A DNA stretch of 42,491 nucleotides from Oscillospiraceae bacterium (GCA_902787755.1 CADAHL010000018.1:1-42491), one strand, 5' to 3'. Counted from the first letter of the stretch, positions 23,117 through 32,644 are shown. A program made the numbers and translations. Notes: a model not told the origin generated them from the letters alone.

Positions 23117-23667
23117 TTCTCCCCCGCCCGGGCCATCAGCTCAGAGCCGTGGTCCCGGAGCCATTTCTTCCGCTGCTCGTAATCCGGCAGGACCCGCCGG
23201 ACCTGGGCCCAGAACCGGGCGGAGTGGTTCATCTCCAGCCGGTGGCAGAGCTCGTGGACCACCACGTAGTCCAGCACCTCCCCGGGGGCCAGAAGCAGCA
23301 GGCAGTTGAAGTTCAGGTTCCCCTTCGCGGAGCAGCTGCCCCACTTGGTCTTCTGACAGCGCACGGAGATCTGCCCATAGTCCACCCCCACCAGGGGCGC
23401 ATACCGGGCCGCTCTTTGGGCGAAGATCTGCTTTCCCCGCTGCTTCAGCGCGGCCAGCTCCCCGGCGGTCAGGGGAGGCGTCCCCGCCGCAGGCGTGGGG
23501 CGCGCCTGGCGGTGCTTTTCCACCCAGCCGGCGTGGCTGCGCACAAAGCGGTCGATCTCCGCCCGGGGGAAGCGTCGGGGCGCCCGGACCTCCAGACTCC
23601 CGTCGGGCAGCAGCCGCAGGGCCAGGGTTCTCCGGTCGCTGCGGATCAGGGTATAGTTCAGTTCCAT
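23113..23667 (-). CDS. YgjP-type (DUF45) zinc metallopeptidase-like protein (184 aa)
   Basis: A SprT/WLM-like predicted metalloprotease of the YgjP/DUF45 family. The zinc motif is VVVHELCHRLEMNHSARFW (His138, Glu139, His142; a further His148). The family signature KTKWGSCSAKGNLNFN precedes it. The N-terminal part is a small beta-rich domain (LALRLLPDGSLEVRAPRRFP). Some relatives sit beside restriction enzymes, but here it is alone. The start MELNYTLIRSDRR has AAGGAG upstream and TATACT further up; a longer upstream frame is not supported. The stop codon falls inside a heptamer array, so the last residues may have been altered by the repeat. Confidence 0.85.
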   Translation of the reverse strand: MELNYTLIRSDRRTLALRLLPDGSLEVRAPRRFPRAEIDRFVRSHAGWVEKHRQARPTPAAGTPPLTAGELAALKQRGKQIFAQRAARYAPLVGVDYGQISVRCQKTKWGSCSAKGNLNFNCLLLLAPGEVLDYVVVHELCHRLEMNHSARFWAQVRRVLPDYEQRKKWLRDHGSELMARAGEK

Positions 23668-23757
23668 CTCTGCTCGTCTCCTTTTTCCCGTCCAGTATAC
23701 CACCGGCGTCCACCCAAAAAATGAAAAATTCTTCAATTTTGTATCCCCCCGGGGGGC

Positions 23758-23786
23758 TTGCGCCGAACTTTTCCCGGTTTTATACT
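23758..23786 (+). promoter_or_regulatory. Promoter of the nickel/cobalt ECF transporter operon
   Basis: TTGCGC (23758-23763) and TATACT (23781-23786) with a 17-base spacer. A CCCCCC/GGGGGG palindrome lies just upstream. The leader is only about 25 bases, too short for a cobalamin or NiCo riboswitch, so control would have to be by a protein. Confidence 0.7.
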
Positions 23787-23818
23787 GAAGGCACTTCAAG
23801 AAAAACGAGGTGTCCCGT

Positions 23819-24868
23819 ATGCATATGGCAGACGCTTTGCTGGCCCCCGCGGTAGCCGCCACCATGTACGTGGCCTCCGGCTCCGCCGCCGGCGTTTCCA
23901 TCCACCAGCTGAGAAAGGACGACGAGCCCGGGAAGCTGCCCACCATGGCGGTCACCGCCGCTCTGGTCTTCGCCGGACAGATGATCAACTACACCATCCC
24001 TGGCACCGGTTCTTCGGGCCACATGTGCGGCGGTATGCTGCTGTCGGCCCTGCTGGGACCCCAGGCGGGCTTCCTGTCCATGATCGTGATCCTGGCGATC
24101 CAATGTCTCTTCTTTGCCGACGGCGGCCTGCTGGCCCTGGGAGCCAATGTCTGGAACATGGCCTTCTACGGCTGCTTCGTCGGCTACTATCTGATCTGGC
24201 GGCCCATCATGCGCAGTCACCTCTTCGGCCAGGGCCGGGGCGCTCAGCGCGGCCGGATCGTTCTGGCCTCCATCCTGGGCTGCGTGATCACCCTGCAGCT
24301 GGGCGCCTTCTCCGTGGTTCTGGAGACCAGCCTGTCCGGCATCACCGATCTGCCCTTCGGCGCCTTCGCGGCGCTGATGCTGCCCATCCATCTGGCCATC
24401 GGCCTGGTGGAGGGCCTGATTACCTCGGCGGTGCTGCTGTTCGTGTTTGAGTCCCGGCCGGAGCTGCTCCAGTGTGTGGACGTGCCGGAGGGCGAAGGCT
24501 CCAAGCGCTCTCTGAAGGCCGTGATCGCCGTTCTGGCGGTGGTGGCCCTGGTGGTAGGCGGCGGGCTGAGCCTGCTGGCCAGCTCCAATCCCGACGGTCT
24601 GGAGTGGGCTCTGTTCGGCAACAGCGAGGCCGGCTATGCCGAGAACATGGGTCTGGACGAGGAGGACTTCGGTGTTGCCAGCACCGCCGCGGACAAGGCC
24701 GGTCAGATCCAGGAGGCCACCTCCTTCCTGCCCGACTACGCCCTGCCGGATAACGACAGCCCCGCGGGCACCAGCCTGTCCGGCGTGGTCGGCTCGGTCA
24801 TGGTTGCCGGCGTGGCGGTGCTGATCTGCCTGGCCGGCGGCTTCTTCCGGAAGAAACGGGCCAAATAA
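23819..24868 (+). CDS. Nickel/cobalt ECF transporter, fused M and N components (349 aa)
   Basis: The substrate-binding membrane subunit (CbiM/NikM) fused to a PDGLE-type N component. The N-terminus MHMADALL keeps the metal-binding Met1-His2, and the third ligand is His68 in GTGSSGHMCGG. The core also has GDGGLLALGANVWN-like sequence (ADGGLLALGANVWNMAFYG). After the six or seven core helices come a further helix, the extracytoplasmic SSNPDGLEWALFG segment and a last helix before FRKKRAK. The ATG at 23819 is chosen over an in-frame GTG nine bases upstream because the free MH end is needed and GAGG is well spaced. The PDGLE domain favours nickel, but cobalt is possible. Confidence 0.88.
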   Translation: MHMADALLAPAVAATMYVASGSAAGVSIHQLRKDDEPGKLPTMAVTAALVFAGQMINYTIPGTGSSGHMCGGMLLSALLGPQAGFLSMIVILAIQCLFFADGGLLALGANVWNMAFYGCFVGYYLIWRPIMRSHLFGQGRGAQRGRIVLASILGCVITLQLGAFSVVLETSLSGITDLPFGAFAALMLPIHLAIGLVEGLITSAVLLFVFESRPELLQCVDVPEGEGSKRSLKAVIAVLAVVALVVGGGLSLLASSNPDGLEWALFGNSEAGYAENMGLDEEDFGVASTAADKAGQIQEATSFLPDYALPDNDSPAGTSLSGVVGSVMVAGVAVLICLAGGFFRKKRAK

Positions 24869-24972
24869 GCTGTTTGGAAACTTATACTTGATAAAGCAGA
24901 GAGCCTGCCGTAAAATGCTCTTATCCGCCTCCGGCGGATTGAGAGGATTCACGGCGGGCCCTTTGGCTATGG

Positions 24973-25785
24973 ATGAAGAACATGAACAAGATGGAAACCG
25001 CGCTGCACGAGCTCAGCCAGATGGACGAGCTGGCAGCCCAGTCTTCGCCCATCCACCGGCTGCATCCGGCGGCGAAGCTGCTGACCACAATTGTATATAT
25101 CGTGCTGACGGTGTCCTTCCCCAAGTACGCGCTCAGCGGGCTGATCCCCATGGTCCTGTGGCCGGTGCTGCTGTTCCAGATCAGCGCCATCCCGGTACGC
25201 ACCTGCTTTTACAAGCTGCGGATCGTGCTGCCCCTGGTCATGGCCGTGGGGCTGTTCAATCCCTTTTTCGACCGGGCCCCGCTGCTGAGCCTGGGCGCGC
25301 TGACCGTGTCCGGCGGCGTGGTGTCCATGGTGACGCTGATGCTCAAGGGCCTGTTCTGCCTGATGGCCTCCTTCCTGCTCATGGCCACCACCCCCATCGA
25401 CAGCCTGTGCTCGGCCCTGCGGAAGCTGCACATGCCGGGCCTGATCGTCACCCTCCTGCTGCTGACCTACCGCTACGTGGGGGTGATGACCGAGGAGCTG
25501 GCCATCATGACCGACGCCTATCTGCTGCGCGCGCCGGGCCAGAAGGGCATCCATATATCGGCCTGGGGTTCTTTTCTGGGCCAGCTGCTGCTCCGGAGCA
25601 TGGACCGGGCCCAGGAGCTGTACGGCAGCATGCTCCTGCGGGGCTACCACGAGCATTTTCACTACGCCGAGGCCGGCCCCTTCCGTCTGCGCGACGGGCT
25701 GTACACCCTGGGCTGCGGCCTGGTCTTTCTGCTGCTGCGTTTTGTCCCGGTGACCCGGCTGCTGGGCAGCCTGTTTGTGAGGTGA
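24973..25785 (+). CDS. Nickel/cobalt ECF transporter, T component (CbiQ/NikQ, 270 aa)
   Basis: The transmembrane energy-coupling subunit. It has about five hydrophobic helices and the coupling-helix pattern DAYLLRAPGQKG followed by RSMDRAQELYGSMLLRGY, which contacts the ATPase. The N-terminal cytoplasmic segment ends SSPIHRLHPAAKLL, usual for CbiQ. The start is uncertain: neither ATG (24973 or 24982) has a strong ribosome-binding site. The 104-base gap to the M/N gene carries a small TCCGCC-TC-CGGCGGA hairpin. It is followed after five bases by the ATPase gene. Confidence 0.88.
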   Translation: MKNMNKMETALHELSQMDELAAQSSPIHRLHPAAKLLTTIVYIVLTVSFPKYALSGLIPMVLWPVLLFQISAIPVRTCFYKLRIVLPLVMAVGLFNPFFDRAPLLSLGALTVSGGVVSMVTLMLKGLFCLMASFLLMATTPIDSLCSALRKLHMPGLIVTLLLLTYRYVGVMTEELAIMTDAYLLRAPGQKGIHISAWGSFLGQLLLRSMDRAQELYGSMLLRGYHEHFHYAEAGPFRLRDGLYTLGCGLVFLLLRFVPVTRLLGSLFVR

Positions 25786-25790
25786 GAGCG

Positions 25791-26510
25791 ATGATCGAAT
25801 TTCAGAACGTATCCTTTGCCTACGACAAGGGAAGCCCGGTGATCCGGGATCTGAGCTTCCGGGTGGAAGACGGCCAGTCCGTGGGTCTCATCGGCGCCAA
25901 CGGCGCGGGCAAATCCACGGTGATGAAGCTGCTGCTGGGCCTACTGACCGGCGAGGGGAAGATCCTGGTGGACGGCCTGGAGGTCCGGAAAGAGAATCTG
26001 TTCCAGATCCGCCGGAAGCTGGGCTTTGTGCTCCAGAATTCGGACAACCAGATGTTCATGCCCACGGTCTACGAGGACATGATCTTCGCCCCGCTGAACT
26101 ACGGGCTCAGCCGCCCGGAGGCGGAGGCCCGGGTGGACAGGGCTCTGGGGCTGCTGGGTCTGGAGGAGCTGAAGCATCGGCACAACCACAAGCTCTCCGG
26201 CGGCGAGAAGCGCATGGCGGCCATCGCCACCATCCTGGCCATGGAGCCGGAGGCCATCCTGATGGACGAGCCCACCGCCGCTCTGGACCCCTACAACCGC
26301 AGGATCGTCATCAATATCATCCGGGGCTTGAGCCAGACCAAGATCATCACCTCCCATGACCTGGACATGATCCTGGACACCTGCGACCGGGTGATCCTGC
26401 TGTCCCACGGGGAGCTGGTGGCGGACGGCCCGGCGGACGCGATCCTTCGGGACAAGGCCCTGCTGGAGCGCAACCGTATGGAGCTGCCGCTGCGGTTTTC
26501 CGGAAAATAA
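25791..26510 (+). CDS. Nickel/cobalt ECF transporter, ATP-binding component (239 aa)
   Basis: An ABC ATPase of the CbiO/NikO/EcfA type. Walker A is GANGAGKST (35-43), the Q loop is in LGFVLQNSDNQMF, the signature is LSGGEKRMAAIAT, Walker B is AILMDEPTAALDP, and the switch His is in ITSHDLDMI. QNSDNQMF in the Q-loop area is characteristic of ECF ATPases. Only one ATPase gene is present, as expected for a dedicated nickel/cobalt system with a homodimer. It begins five bases after the T-component stop codon. A strong two-way terminator follows. Confidence 0.92.
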   Translation: MIEFQNVSFAYDKGSPVIRDLSFRVEDGQSVGLIGANGAGKSTVMKLLLGLLTGEGKILVDGLEVRKENLFQIRRKLGFVLQNSDNQMFMPTVYEDMIFAPLNYGLSRPEAEARVDRALGLLGLEELKHRHNHKLSGGEKRMAAIATILAMEPEAILMDEPTAALDPYNRRIVINIIRGLSQTKIITSHDLDMILDTCDRVILLSHGELVADGPADAILRDKALLERNRMELPLRFSGK

Positions 26511-26521
26511 AATATTGGAAC

Positions 26522-26559
26522 AAAAAATGCGCTTTCGCCCAGGCGAAAGCGCATTTTTT
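26522..26559. terminator. Bidirectional terminator between the nickel and maltose operons
   Basis: A perfect 18-bp inverted repeat (AAAAAATGCGCTTTCGCC and its complement) with a 2-base centre. A and T runs on both sides serve the two converging operons. Confidence 0.92.
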
Positions 26560-26570
26560 CGGTTTTTGGA

Positions 26571-27701
<1,131 letters not shown>

Positions 27702-27728
27702 ACTGAATTCTCCTTTACATCATTGGGC

Positions 27729-28598
27729 TTAGCCCTTGACGGCGCCGCCGGTGACGCCTTCCACATAGTATTTCTGCAGGCACATGAACAGGATCGTCAC
27801 GGGGATCGCCACCACTACGCCGCCGGCGCAGAACATGGTGTATTTCTGGCCGATCTGGTCCAGCTGCAGCCAGCCGTACATACCCACGGCCACGTTCATG
27901 CCTGCGGAGGTTCCGAAGGACACGTACCTGGCGAACACGAAGTCGCCCCAGGGCGCCATGAAGGCGGTCAGGATCGTGTAGATGACGATGGGCTTGGCCA
28001 GGGGCAGGATGATCTTGGTCAGCACCTGGGCCCTGGTGGCGCCGTCCACCCGGGCCGCCTCGTCCAGAGATTTGGGGATGGTGTCAAAGAAGCCCTTGGA
28101 CACATAGTAGCCCATGCCGGAGGAGGCCACGTACACCAGGATCAGTCCGGGCACGGCGTTGGCCTGGGTCAGACCCAGATCCTTCAGCACGCGGTAGAGG
28201 ATGATCATGGTCAGCATGCCCGGGAACATGCCCAAGATCAGCATGAAGCGCATCAGACCGTCGCGCAGCTTGAAGCGGAAACGGGACAGGGTGTAGCTCA
28301 TGCACAGCACGATCACCGTCTGCAGCACCGCCACCGCCAGGGCGATGATGAAGGTGTTCAGATACCAGCGCTTGAAGTCCGAATTCCACAGGGCGATGTA
28401 ATTGTCCCAGCCCCACTGCTGGGGGATGACGTAGCCCACCTGCCAGGTGGATTCGACGCGGAAGGACTGGAGCACGATGCAGATGAAGGGGATCAGCCAC
28501 ACGACGCTCATGATGACGAGGACGATGTAAATGAGGGTGTTGGAAATGGTGCGGCTGGCCCGCAGGCCCATGGACCGCTTCTCTAATGTTTCATTCAT
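27729..28598 (-). CDS. malG: Maltose-type ABC permease, MalG-like (289 aa)
   Basis: The second membrane subunit of the importer, with six helices. The EAA loop that docks on the ATPase is SLDEAARVDGATRAQVLTKI. The C-terminal end KYYVEGVTGGAVKG is typical of MalG proteins from malto-oligosaccharide systems, where the tail reaches into the transporter. The ATG overlaps the TGA of the preceding permease by one base. A GTG one codon earlier is closer to the AGGAGG (seven instead of ten bases) and could be the real start. Substrate is inferred from the whole operon. Confidence 0.92.
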   Translation of the reverse strand: MNETLEKRSMGLRASRTISNTLIYIVLVIMSVVWLIPFICIVLQSFRVESTWQVGYVIPQQWGWDNYIALWNSDFKRWYLNTFIIALAVAVLQTVIVLCMSYTLSRFRFKLRDGLMRFMLILGMFPGMLTMIILYRVLKDLGLTQANAVPGLILVYVASSGMGYYVSKGFFDTIPKSLDEAARVDGATRAQVLTKIILPLAKPIVIYTILTAFMAPWGDFVFARYVSFGTSAGMNVAVGMYGWLQLDQIGQKYTMFCAGGVVVAIPVTILFMCLQKYYVEGVTGGAVKG

Positions 28599-30139
28599 CA
28601 CTGGAAATCCTCCTCATTCTTGATCGAGGGCAGGACATTGTAGACCACCAGGGAGATGACCGCCACCACCACGAAGACCATGATGCCGACCACGGAGGCC
28701 AGGTAATACTGGGCCTCGGCGCCGGTGGTGATCTTAAACAGCCAGGTGATCAGCAGGTCGGTATAGCCCACGCTGCCCGCCGCGCCGGAAGCCGCCGCGT
28801 TGGTAGGCGCGCCGCCGGTGAGCAGGAAGATGACGTTGAAGTTGTTCATGTTGCTCGTAAAGCTGGTCAGCAGATACGGGCCGGTGATGAACAGCATGTA
28901 GGGCAGGGTGATCTTGGTGTACTGCTGCCAGGCATTGGCGCCGTCGATGCGGGAGGACTCATACAGGTCGGCGGGGATGTTCATCAGAATGCCGGTGGCG
29001 ATGAGCATCAGGTAGGGGATGCCGATCCAGATGTTGATGACGATGACCATGACCCGCGGCAGCAGGCCGTTGTTGGCGGTGCTGCCCCAGAAGTCGATGG
29101 CCTGTTTGATCCAGCCCAGATCCAGCAGCAGGCCGTTGACAATGCCGTTCTTGGCGAACATCTTGGAGACGTACAGCAGGGAGATAAACTGAGGGATGGC
29201 GATGGTCATGACCAGGACGGTGCGCCAGAGCTTTTTGAGCCGGATGCCCTTCTTGTTGATCATCATGGCCACGAACATGCCCAGGAAGTAGTTGGTGAAG
29301 GTGGCGAAGAAGGCCCAGATCAGGGTCCAGGTCAGGATCTCGCCGAAGGTGGCGGAGTAGTTGACGCCGCTGCCGGACCAGGTGAGCAGGGTGCGGAAGT
29401 TGGAAAAGCCCTGCCAGCCAAACAGCGCGTTGTTGTAGCCGTCGTGGGTGCCGTCATAGTTGGTGAAGGCCACCAGGATCATGAAGACGATGGGCAGGAC
29501 CGTGAAGATCAGGATGCCGGTCAGAGGGAGGGCCAGCAGGGTCTTGTAGAACTGCTCGTCCACCAGGCTGCGCAGATCGTCGCCGCTGGATTTGAGCCTG
29601 CGGCCGGCCTTCAGATACTCTTGGGCGATCTTGTTCTGCTTCACGTTCATGCGCCAGGTGTAGAGAAAAGCCACGATGAAGAAAATGGTCAGCACGCCGT
29701 AGAGCAGGATCTTGAAGGAGTTGTCCCCGTAGGTCTTGGTATAGGCGTCCAGCACCGCGTTGTACTCATCGTGGGGGCCGATCTTGCCCAGGGAGGGCAG
29801 CATGCTCATCCAGTAGCCGCCGGTGGTGACCATGTAGAAGATGAACACGATCTCGAAGAGCAGGAACAGCAGGCCCCGGAGCACCTGGCCCCGGGCGATG
29901 CTGCCCAGGCCCATCACCAGGAAGGAGGCCCGGGTCTTCCAGTCGCCCTCCTTGAAGGTGGTGAAGATATCCTTGAATTCATTGGCGACGCCCAGCCCCA
30001 GGTTCTTGAAGAAGCGGCCGATGGCCAGGAAAAGATTGCCGATGGCCCTGGGGATGGCGGCGAAAAAGCTGGTGAGCTTATAGAGGAATTTCTGACCCTT
30101 GGACAGCTTCAGAAATTCCAGATCGCTGTATCTTTTCAT
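28598..30139 (-). CDS. malF: Maltose-type ABC permease, MalF-like (513 aa)
   Basis: The first membrane subunit. It is long for a Gram-positive MalF. About 90 amphipathic residues (KLTSFFAAIPRAIGNLFLAI and following) precede two membrane helices and an extracytoplasmic loop (YWMSMLPSLGKIGPHDEYNA). Then comes the standard six-helix core, with ILIFTVLPIVFMILVAFTNY and the EAA-type loop YESSRIDGANAWQQYTKITL. A large periplasmic-like loop in the core (DGTHDGYNNALFGWQGFSNF) is typical of MalF. It follows the binding protein gene after a 109-base gap containing a hairpin. Confidence 0.92.
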   Translation of the reverse strand: MKRYSDLEFLKLSKGQKFLYKLTSFFAAIPRAIGNLFLAIGRFFKNLGLGVANEFKDIFTTFKEGDWKTRASFLVMGLGSIARGQVLRGLLFLLFEIVFIFYMVTTGGYWMSMLPSLGKIGPHDEYNAVLDAYTKTYGDNSFKILLYGVLTIFFIVAFLYTWRMNVKQNKIAQEYLKAGRRLKSSGDDLRSLVDEQFYKTLLALPLTGILIFTVLPIVFMILVAFTNYDGTHDGYNNALFGWQGFSNFRTLLTWSGSGVNYSATFGEILTWTLIWAFFATFTNYFLGMFVAMMINKKGIRLKKLWRTVLVMTIAIPQFISLLYVSKMFAKNGIVNGLLLDLGWIKQAIDFWGSTANNGLLPRVMVIVINIWIGIPYLMLIATGILMNIPADLYESSRIDGANAWQQYTKITLPYMLFITGPYLLTSFTSNMNNFNVIFLLTGGAPTNAAASGAAGSVGYTDLLITWLFKITTGAEAQYYLASVVGIMVFVVVAVISLVVYNVLPSIKNEEDFQ

Positions 30140-30159
30140 AACATTGCCCCTTTATTAGA

Positions 30160-30195
30160 AATGGTTGGAGTCAAACGGATTTGACTCCAACCATT
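30160..30195. terminator. 16-bp hairpin between malE and malF (attenuator candidate)
   Basis: AATGGTTGGAGTCAAA, loop CGGA, then its exact complement. A second smaller hairpin (CCAAAGT/ACTTTGG, 30207-30228) lies between it and the malE stop. No strong T run follows on the minus strand. Such stem-loops after binding-protein genes usually stabilise the upstream mRNA and lower permease expression. Confidence 0.65.
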
Positions 30196-30248
30196 GTTTG
30201 GTTCAGCCAAAGTGAATGTTTACTTTGGACAAGTATTCAGCTTTTGAC

Positions 30249-31817
30249 TTACTGAGCGATCAGCTCCACGGTGCCGGTATCGCCGTCGATGGTCAGCTGA
30301 ACGATGTAGCTGCCGTCAGCCTCAACGACCACGTTCTCGGCGGGGAAGTTCACGTCCCAGGAAGCGCCCTGACGGCACTTCAGCTCGTCGCCGGCCTTGA
30401 GCTCCAGAACCTCGGACTGGAACACGCCGGGCTCGACCTCGGTCATGGCGAAGTCGGTATCCCAATTGGTGCCGCACAGGGCGCCGATGACGGACCAGGC
30501 GTTCTTCTCCTCGTCGCTCATGTTGAACACGGCGGAGATGGCGGCGGTGTAGTTGTCCAGAGCAGCCTGCAGGCCGGCCTCGTCGGTGGCGGCCTTCACG
30601 TCAGTACCGATGACCTTGGCGATATCCCACCAGGAGCCGTGGATCTGGCCCTGAGGCACGGAGTACTGGTTCTGCTGGAACAGAGCGGCCAGGCCGGGGT
30701 TGGCCTGAACCTCTTCGGTGGCCTGATCAGCCAGGTTGGAGGGACCCCAGGAGACGGCGTTGAAGCGCTCCATCTGGCCCTGCTCGCCGGTCAGGTACTG
30801 AGCCAGCTTGTGCAGCGCGGCGGACTTGACGGCGTCGGTCTGGGGCTTGACGCCCATCAGCTTGCAGCCGTTGAAGGAGCCCATGTGGTAGGTCTGACCG
30901 TCCACCTCGAAGGAGGGCAGGTCGGTGGCGCCCAGGTTGTCGCCCAGGATGCCCTTGACGGTCTCGAAGGCCCAGGTGCCGGTGACCACGATGGCGCAGC
31001 CGGAATCAAAGCCGGCGCCGTCGGAGGAGCTCAGGTACATGGGGGAGTCCAGCAGCTTCTTCATGCCCTTGACGGCGATCAGGCCCTCGGGGCTGTTGAA
31101 GGTGTCATGCACGGAGATGAACGCGCCGTCGGAATCGGTCTCCCAATCGGACACGCAGCCGGTGCCGAAGAACCAGGAGGCGATGTACCAGGCGGAGGTC
31201 TCATTCTCCATGGAGAAGTACTTGCCGGCGGCCTCGCAGTCAGCGATCAGGGCCTCCAGGGAGTCCAGGTCCTCCTCGGGGATGACGGACTTGTCGTAGT
31301 ACATGAAGTAGCCGTTGTCGGAGGTCAGGGGGTAAGCATACAGCTCGCCGCCCACGGAGCCGGCAGCGACAACGCCGGCGTCGTTGGCCTCAGAGACGGT
31401 CTGAGAAGCCTGAACGCCCAGCTTGGACAGAGCGCCGGCCTGAACCAGACGGGCAAACTGGTCCTGCGCGAAGCAGAACAGGTCGCCGCCAGCTTCCACG
31501 TCGGTGATCATCTGGGTGGCAGCGTCGCCCTCGCCCACGGGCTCGACCGTGGCGTTGAAGGTGATGCCGTCGGTGTTGGTGGCGTTGAAGTCCTCGATCT
31601 GTTTCTTGGTCAGATCGACGATGGCGTCGGCGCACCAAACGGTAATGTCATAGGTGCCGGCCAGCTCGCCGCCGGAAGCGGCAGGGGCCTCGGAGCCGCC
31701 CTCAGCGGGGGCAGCGGGCTCGCTTCCGCTCTGTGCGGGGGCAGCAGACTGTCCGCCGCAGGCAGCCAGCGCGAAGATCATAACCAGCGCCAGAAGCATT
31801 GCAAGAATTTTCTTCAT
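30249..31817 (-). CDS. malE: Malto-oligosaccharide-binding lipoprotein with C-terminal starch-binding-like module (522 aa)
   Basis: The extracellular solute receptor of the importer. A lipoprotein signal ends in FALAAC (Cys20), followed by a Ser/Ala/Gly/Pro/Glu-rich linker to about residue 52. The SBP family 1 domain follows (YDITVWCADAIVDLTKKQIE, GELYAYPLTSDNGYFMYYDK, NPGLAALFQQNQY). After about residue 430 there is an added domain of ~90 residues: VIGALCGTNWDTDFAMTEVE, VLELKAGDELKCRQG, GSYIVQLTIDGDTGTVELI. This resembles the SusE/SusF- or X25-type starch-binding modules of amylases. AGGAGG is seven bases before the ATG. It is the first gene after a consensus-like promoter. Confidence 0.88.
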   Translation of the reverse strand: MKKILAMLLALVMIFALAACGGQSAAPAQSGSEPAAPAEGGSEAPAASGGELAGTYDITVWCADAIVDLTKKQIEDFNATNTDGITFNATVEPVGEGDAATQMITDVEAGGDLFCFAQDQFARLVQAGALSKLGVQASQTVSEANDAGVVAAGSVGGELYAYPLTSDNGYFMYYDKSVIPEEDLDSLEALIADCEAAGKYFSMENETSAWYIASWFFGTGCVSDWETDSDGAFISVHDTFNSPEGLIAVKGMKKLLDSPMYLSSSDGAGFDSGCAIVVTGTWAFETVKGILGDNLGATDLPSFEVDGQTYHMGSFNGCKLMGVKPQTDAVKSAALHKLAQYLTGEQGQMERFNAVSWGPSNLADQATEEVQANPGLAALFQQNQYSVPQGQIHGSWWDIAKVIGTDVKAATDEAGLQAALDNYTAAISAVFNMSDEEKNAWSVIGALCGTNWDTDFAMTEVEPGVFQSEVLELKAGDELKCRQGASWDVNFPAENVVVEADGSYIVQLTIDGDTGTVELIAQ

Positions 31818-31942
31818 AATGGTTCCTCCTAAGATGATATATTCCATGGCATTCGCCAGAGAATTCCGTAAAGAAAGCCCATCCTTCCACACCTGTGCGG
31901 AAGGCGAAGCAGGGTCCCGCTTCGGGCCATGGGCGGGCCCTA

Positions 31943-31960
31943 TGTAATACAAATTTTACA
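31943..31960. promoter_or_regulatory. Dyad at the malE transcription start (operator candidate)
   Basis: TGTAA-N8-TTACA lies just downstream of the -10 box, overlapping the expected transcription start. It could bind a repressor. It does not match the CcpA cre consensus well, and no LacI-type regulator is in the window. Confidence 0.35.
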
Positions 31961-31965
31961 ACTAC

Positions 31966-31994
31966 ATTATACTATTTTGACTTTTTGTTGTAAA
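31966..31994 (-). promoter_or_regulatory. Promoter of the malE operon
   Basis: Minus strand TTTACA (31989-31994) and TATAAT (31966-31971) with 17 bases between. The leader is about 140 bases and can form two hairpins (CGAAGC/GCTTCG and CCTTCCGCACA/TGTGGAAGG). Confidence 0.85.
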
Positions 31995-32019
31995 CCACGG
32001 GTTTGGCATCTTTTTCAAC

Positions 32020-32060
32020 AAAAAAACAATCCCGACTTTGGCGATTTTGCCAAGGTCGGG
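32020..32060 (-). terminator. Terminator after the two small membrane protein genes
   Basis: CCCGACTTTGGC (32031-32042) pairs with GCCAAGGTCGGG (32049-32060) around GATTTT. On the minus strand a run of seven T follows. It separates this gene pair from the malE promoter just downstream. Confidence 0.85.
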
Positions 32061-32071
32061 AGGTAGCTTTT

Positions 32072-32644
32072 CTATGGCCGGGGCGGGAGGGAAGCCGTCT
32101 CCAGCAGGGCCCTTGCGATCTCAATCGCCCCGTCGTCGCCCTGGCCGGTGAGGCTGCGGATGTGGCCCGAGCCCCCGTTTACGAACAGCCAGCAGTCCTC
32201 GTCGGGGTACTGGATGTACGCCGCGGCCACGCCCTGCCCGCTCTGATGGTCCCAGACCTTCAGGCCCCAGAGCTCTCCCTCCCGGAAGTATCCCCCCTCC
32301 GGATCGAAGCCCGCGCCCTCCAGAGAGCGGAAGCTGCCGGCATAGTCCTCCACGTGGCTCTCGGGGATGATGTACAGGTCGGCGCTCAGCAGGTTCTCCG
32401 CGTCGAACATGGCGTAGGAGAAGGGGTGGACCTGGACCATCCGGATCCCCGCCGGGGCTTTCTGCTCCAGGGCCCAGGCCAGCTCCCGGTCGCTGATGGC
32501 CGGCACGTCGGCAAAGAGCACCACCTTATGGGCCGCGTCGGTGTCGGTCAGGCGCAGAAAGACAGAGCCCAGCAGCAGCACCGCCAGGAAGGCCCACAGC
32601 ACGTAGAGATACAGCTTGGAAACGATCGTCCGGATCACTCTCAT
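32072..32644 (-). CDS. Membrane-anchored protein of unknown function (190 aa)
   Basis: I do not recognise this protein. Residues about 10-31 (LYLYVLWAFLAVLLLGSVFL) form one membrane helix near the N-terminus. The rest is soluble and probably outside: VVLFADVPAISDRELAWALE, then ADLYIIPESHVEDYAGSF and a region with WGLKVWDHQSGQGVAAAYIQ and DCWLFVNGGSGH. The IIPESHVEDYA segment recalls solute-binding-like folds, but this is weak. The ATG overlaps the stop of the upstream gene (ATGA), so the pair is translationally coupled and likely works together. Confidence 0.7.
   Translation of the reverse strand: MRVIRTIVSKLYLYVLWAFLAVLLLGSVFLRLTDTDAAHKVVLFADVPAISDRELAWALEQKAPAGIRMVQVHPFSYAMFDAENLLSADLYIIPESHVEDYAGSFRSLEGAGFDPEGGYFREGELWGLKVWDHQSGQGVAAAYIQYPDEDCWLFVNGGSGHIRSLTGQGDDGAIEIARALLETASLPPRP

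Noticed and set aside
23668-23818. Cobalamin or NiCo riboswitch before the nickel/cobalt transporter
   Set aside because: The promoter lies only about 25 bases from the ribosome-binding site, leaving no room for an aptamer.
24869-24972. Small gene between the nickel transporter M/N and T genes
   Set aside because: No frame has a start with a ribosome-binding site and a usable length; only a short TCCGCC/GGCGGA hairpin is present.
24888-25790. In-frame upstream extension of the NikO-type ATPase gene
   Set aside because: The upstream codons overlap the T-component gene in another frame and encode low-complexity Gly/Ala/Arg sequence; the ATG at 25791 gives a complete ATPase.
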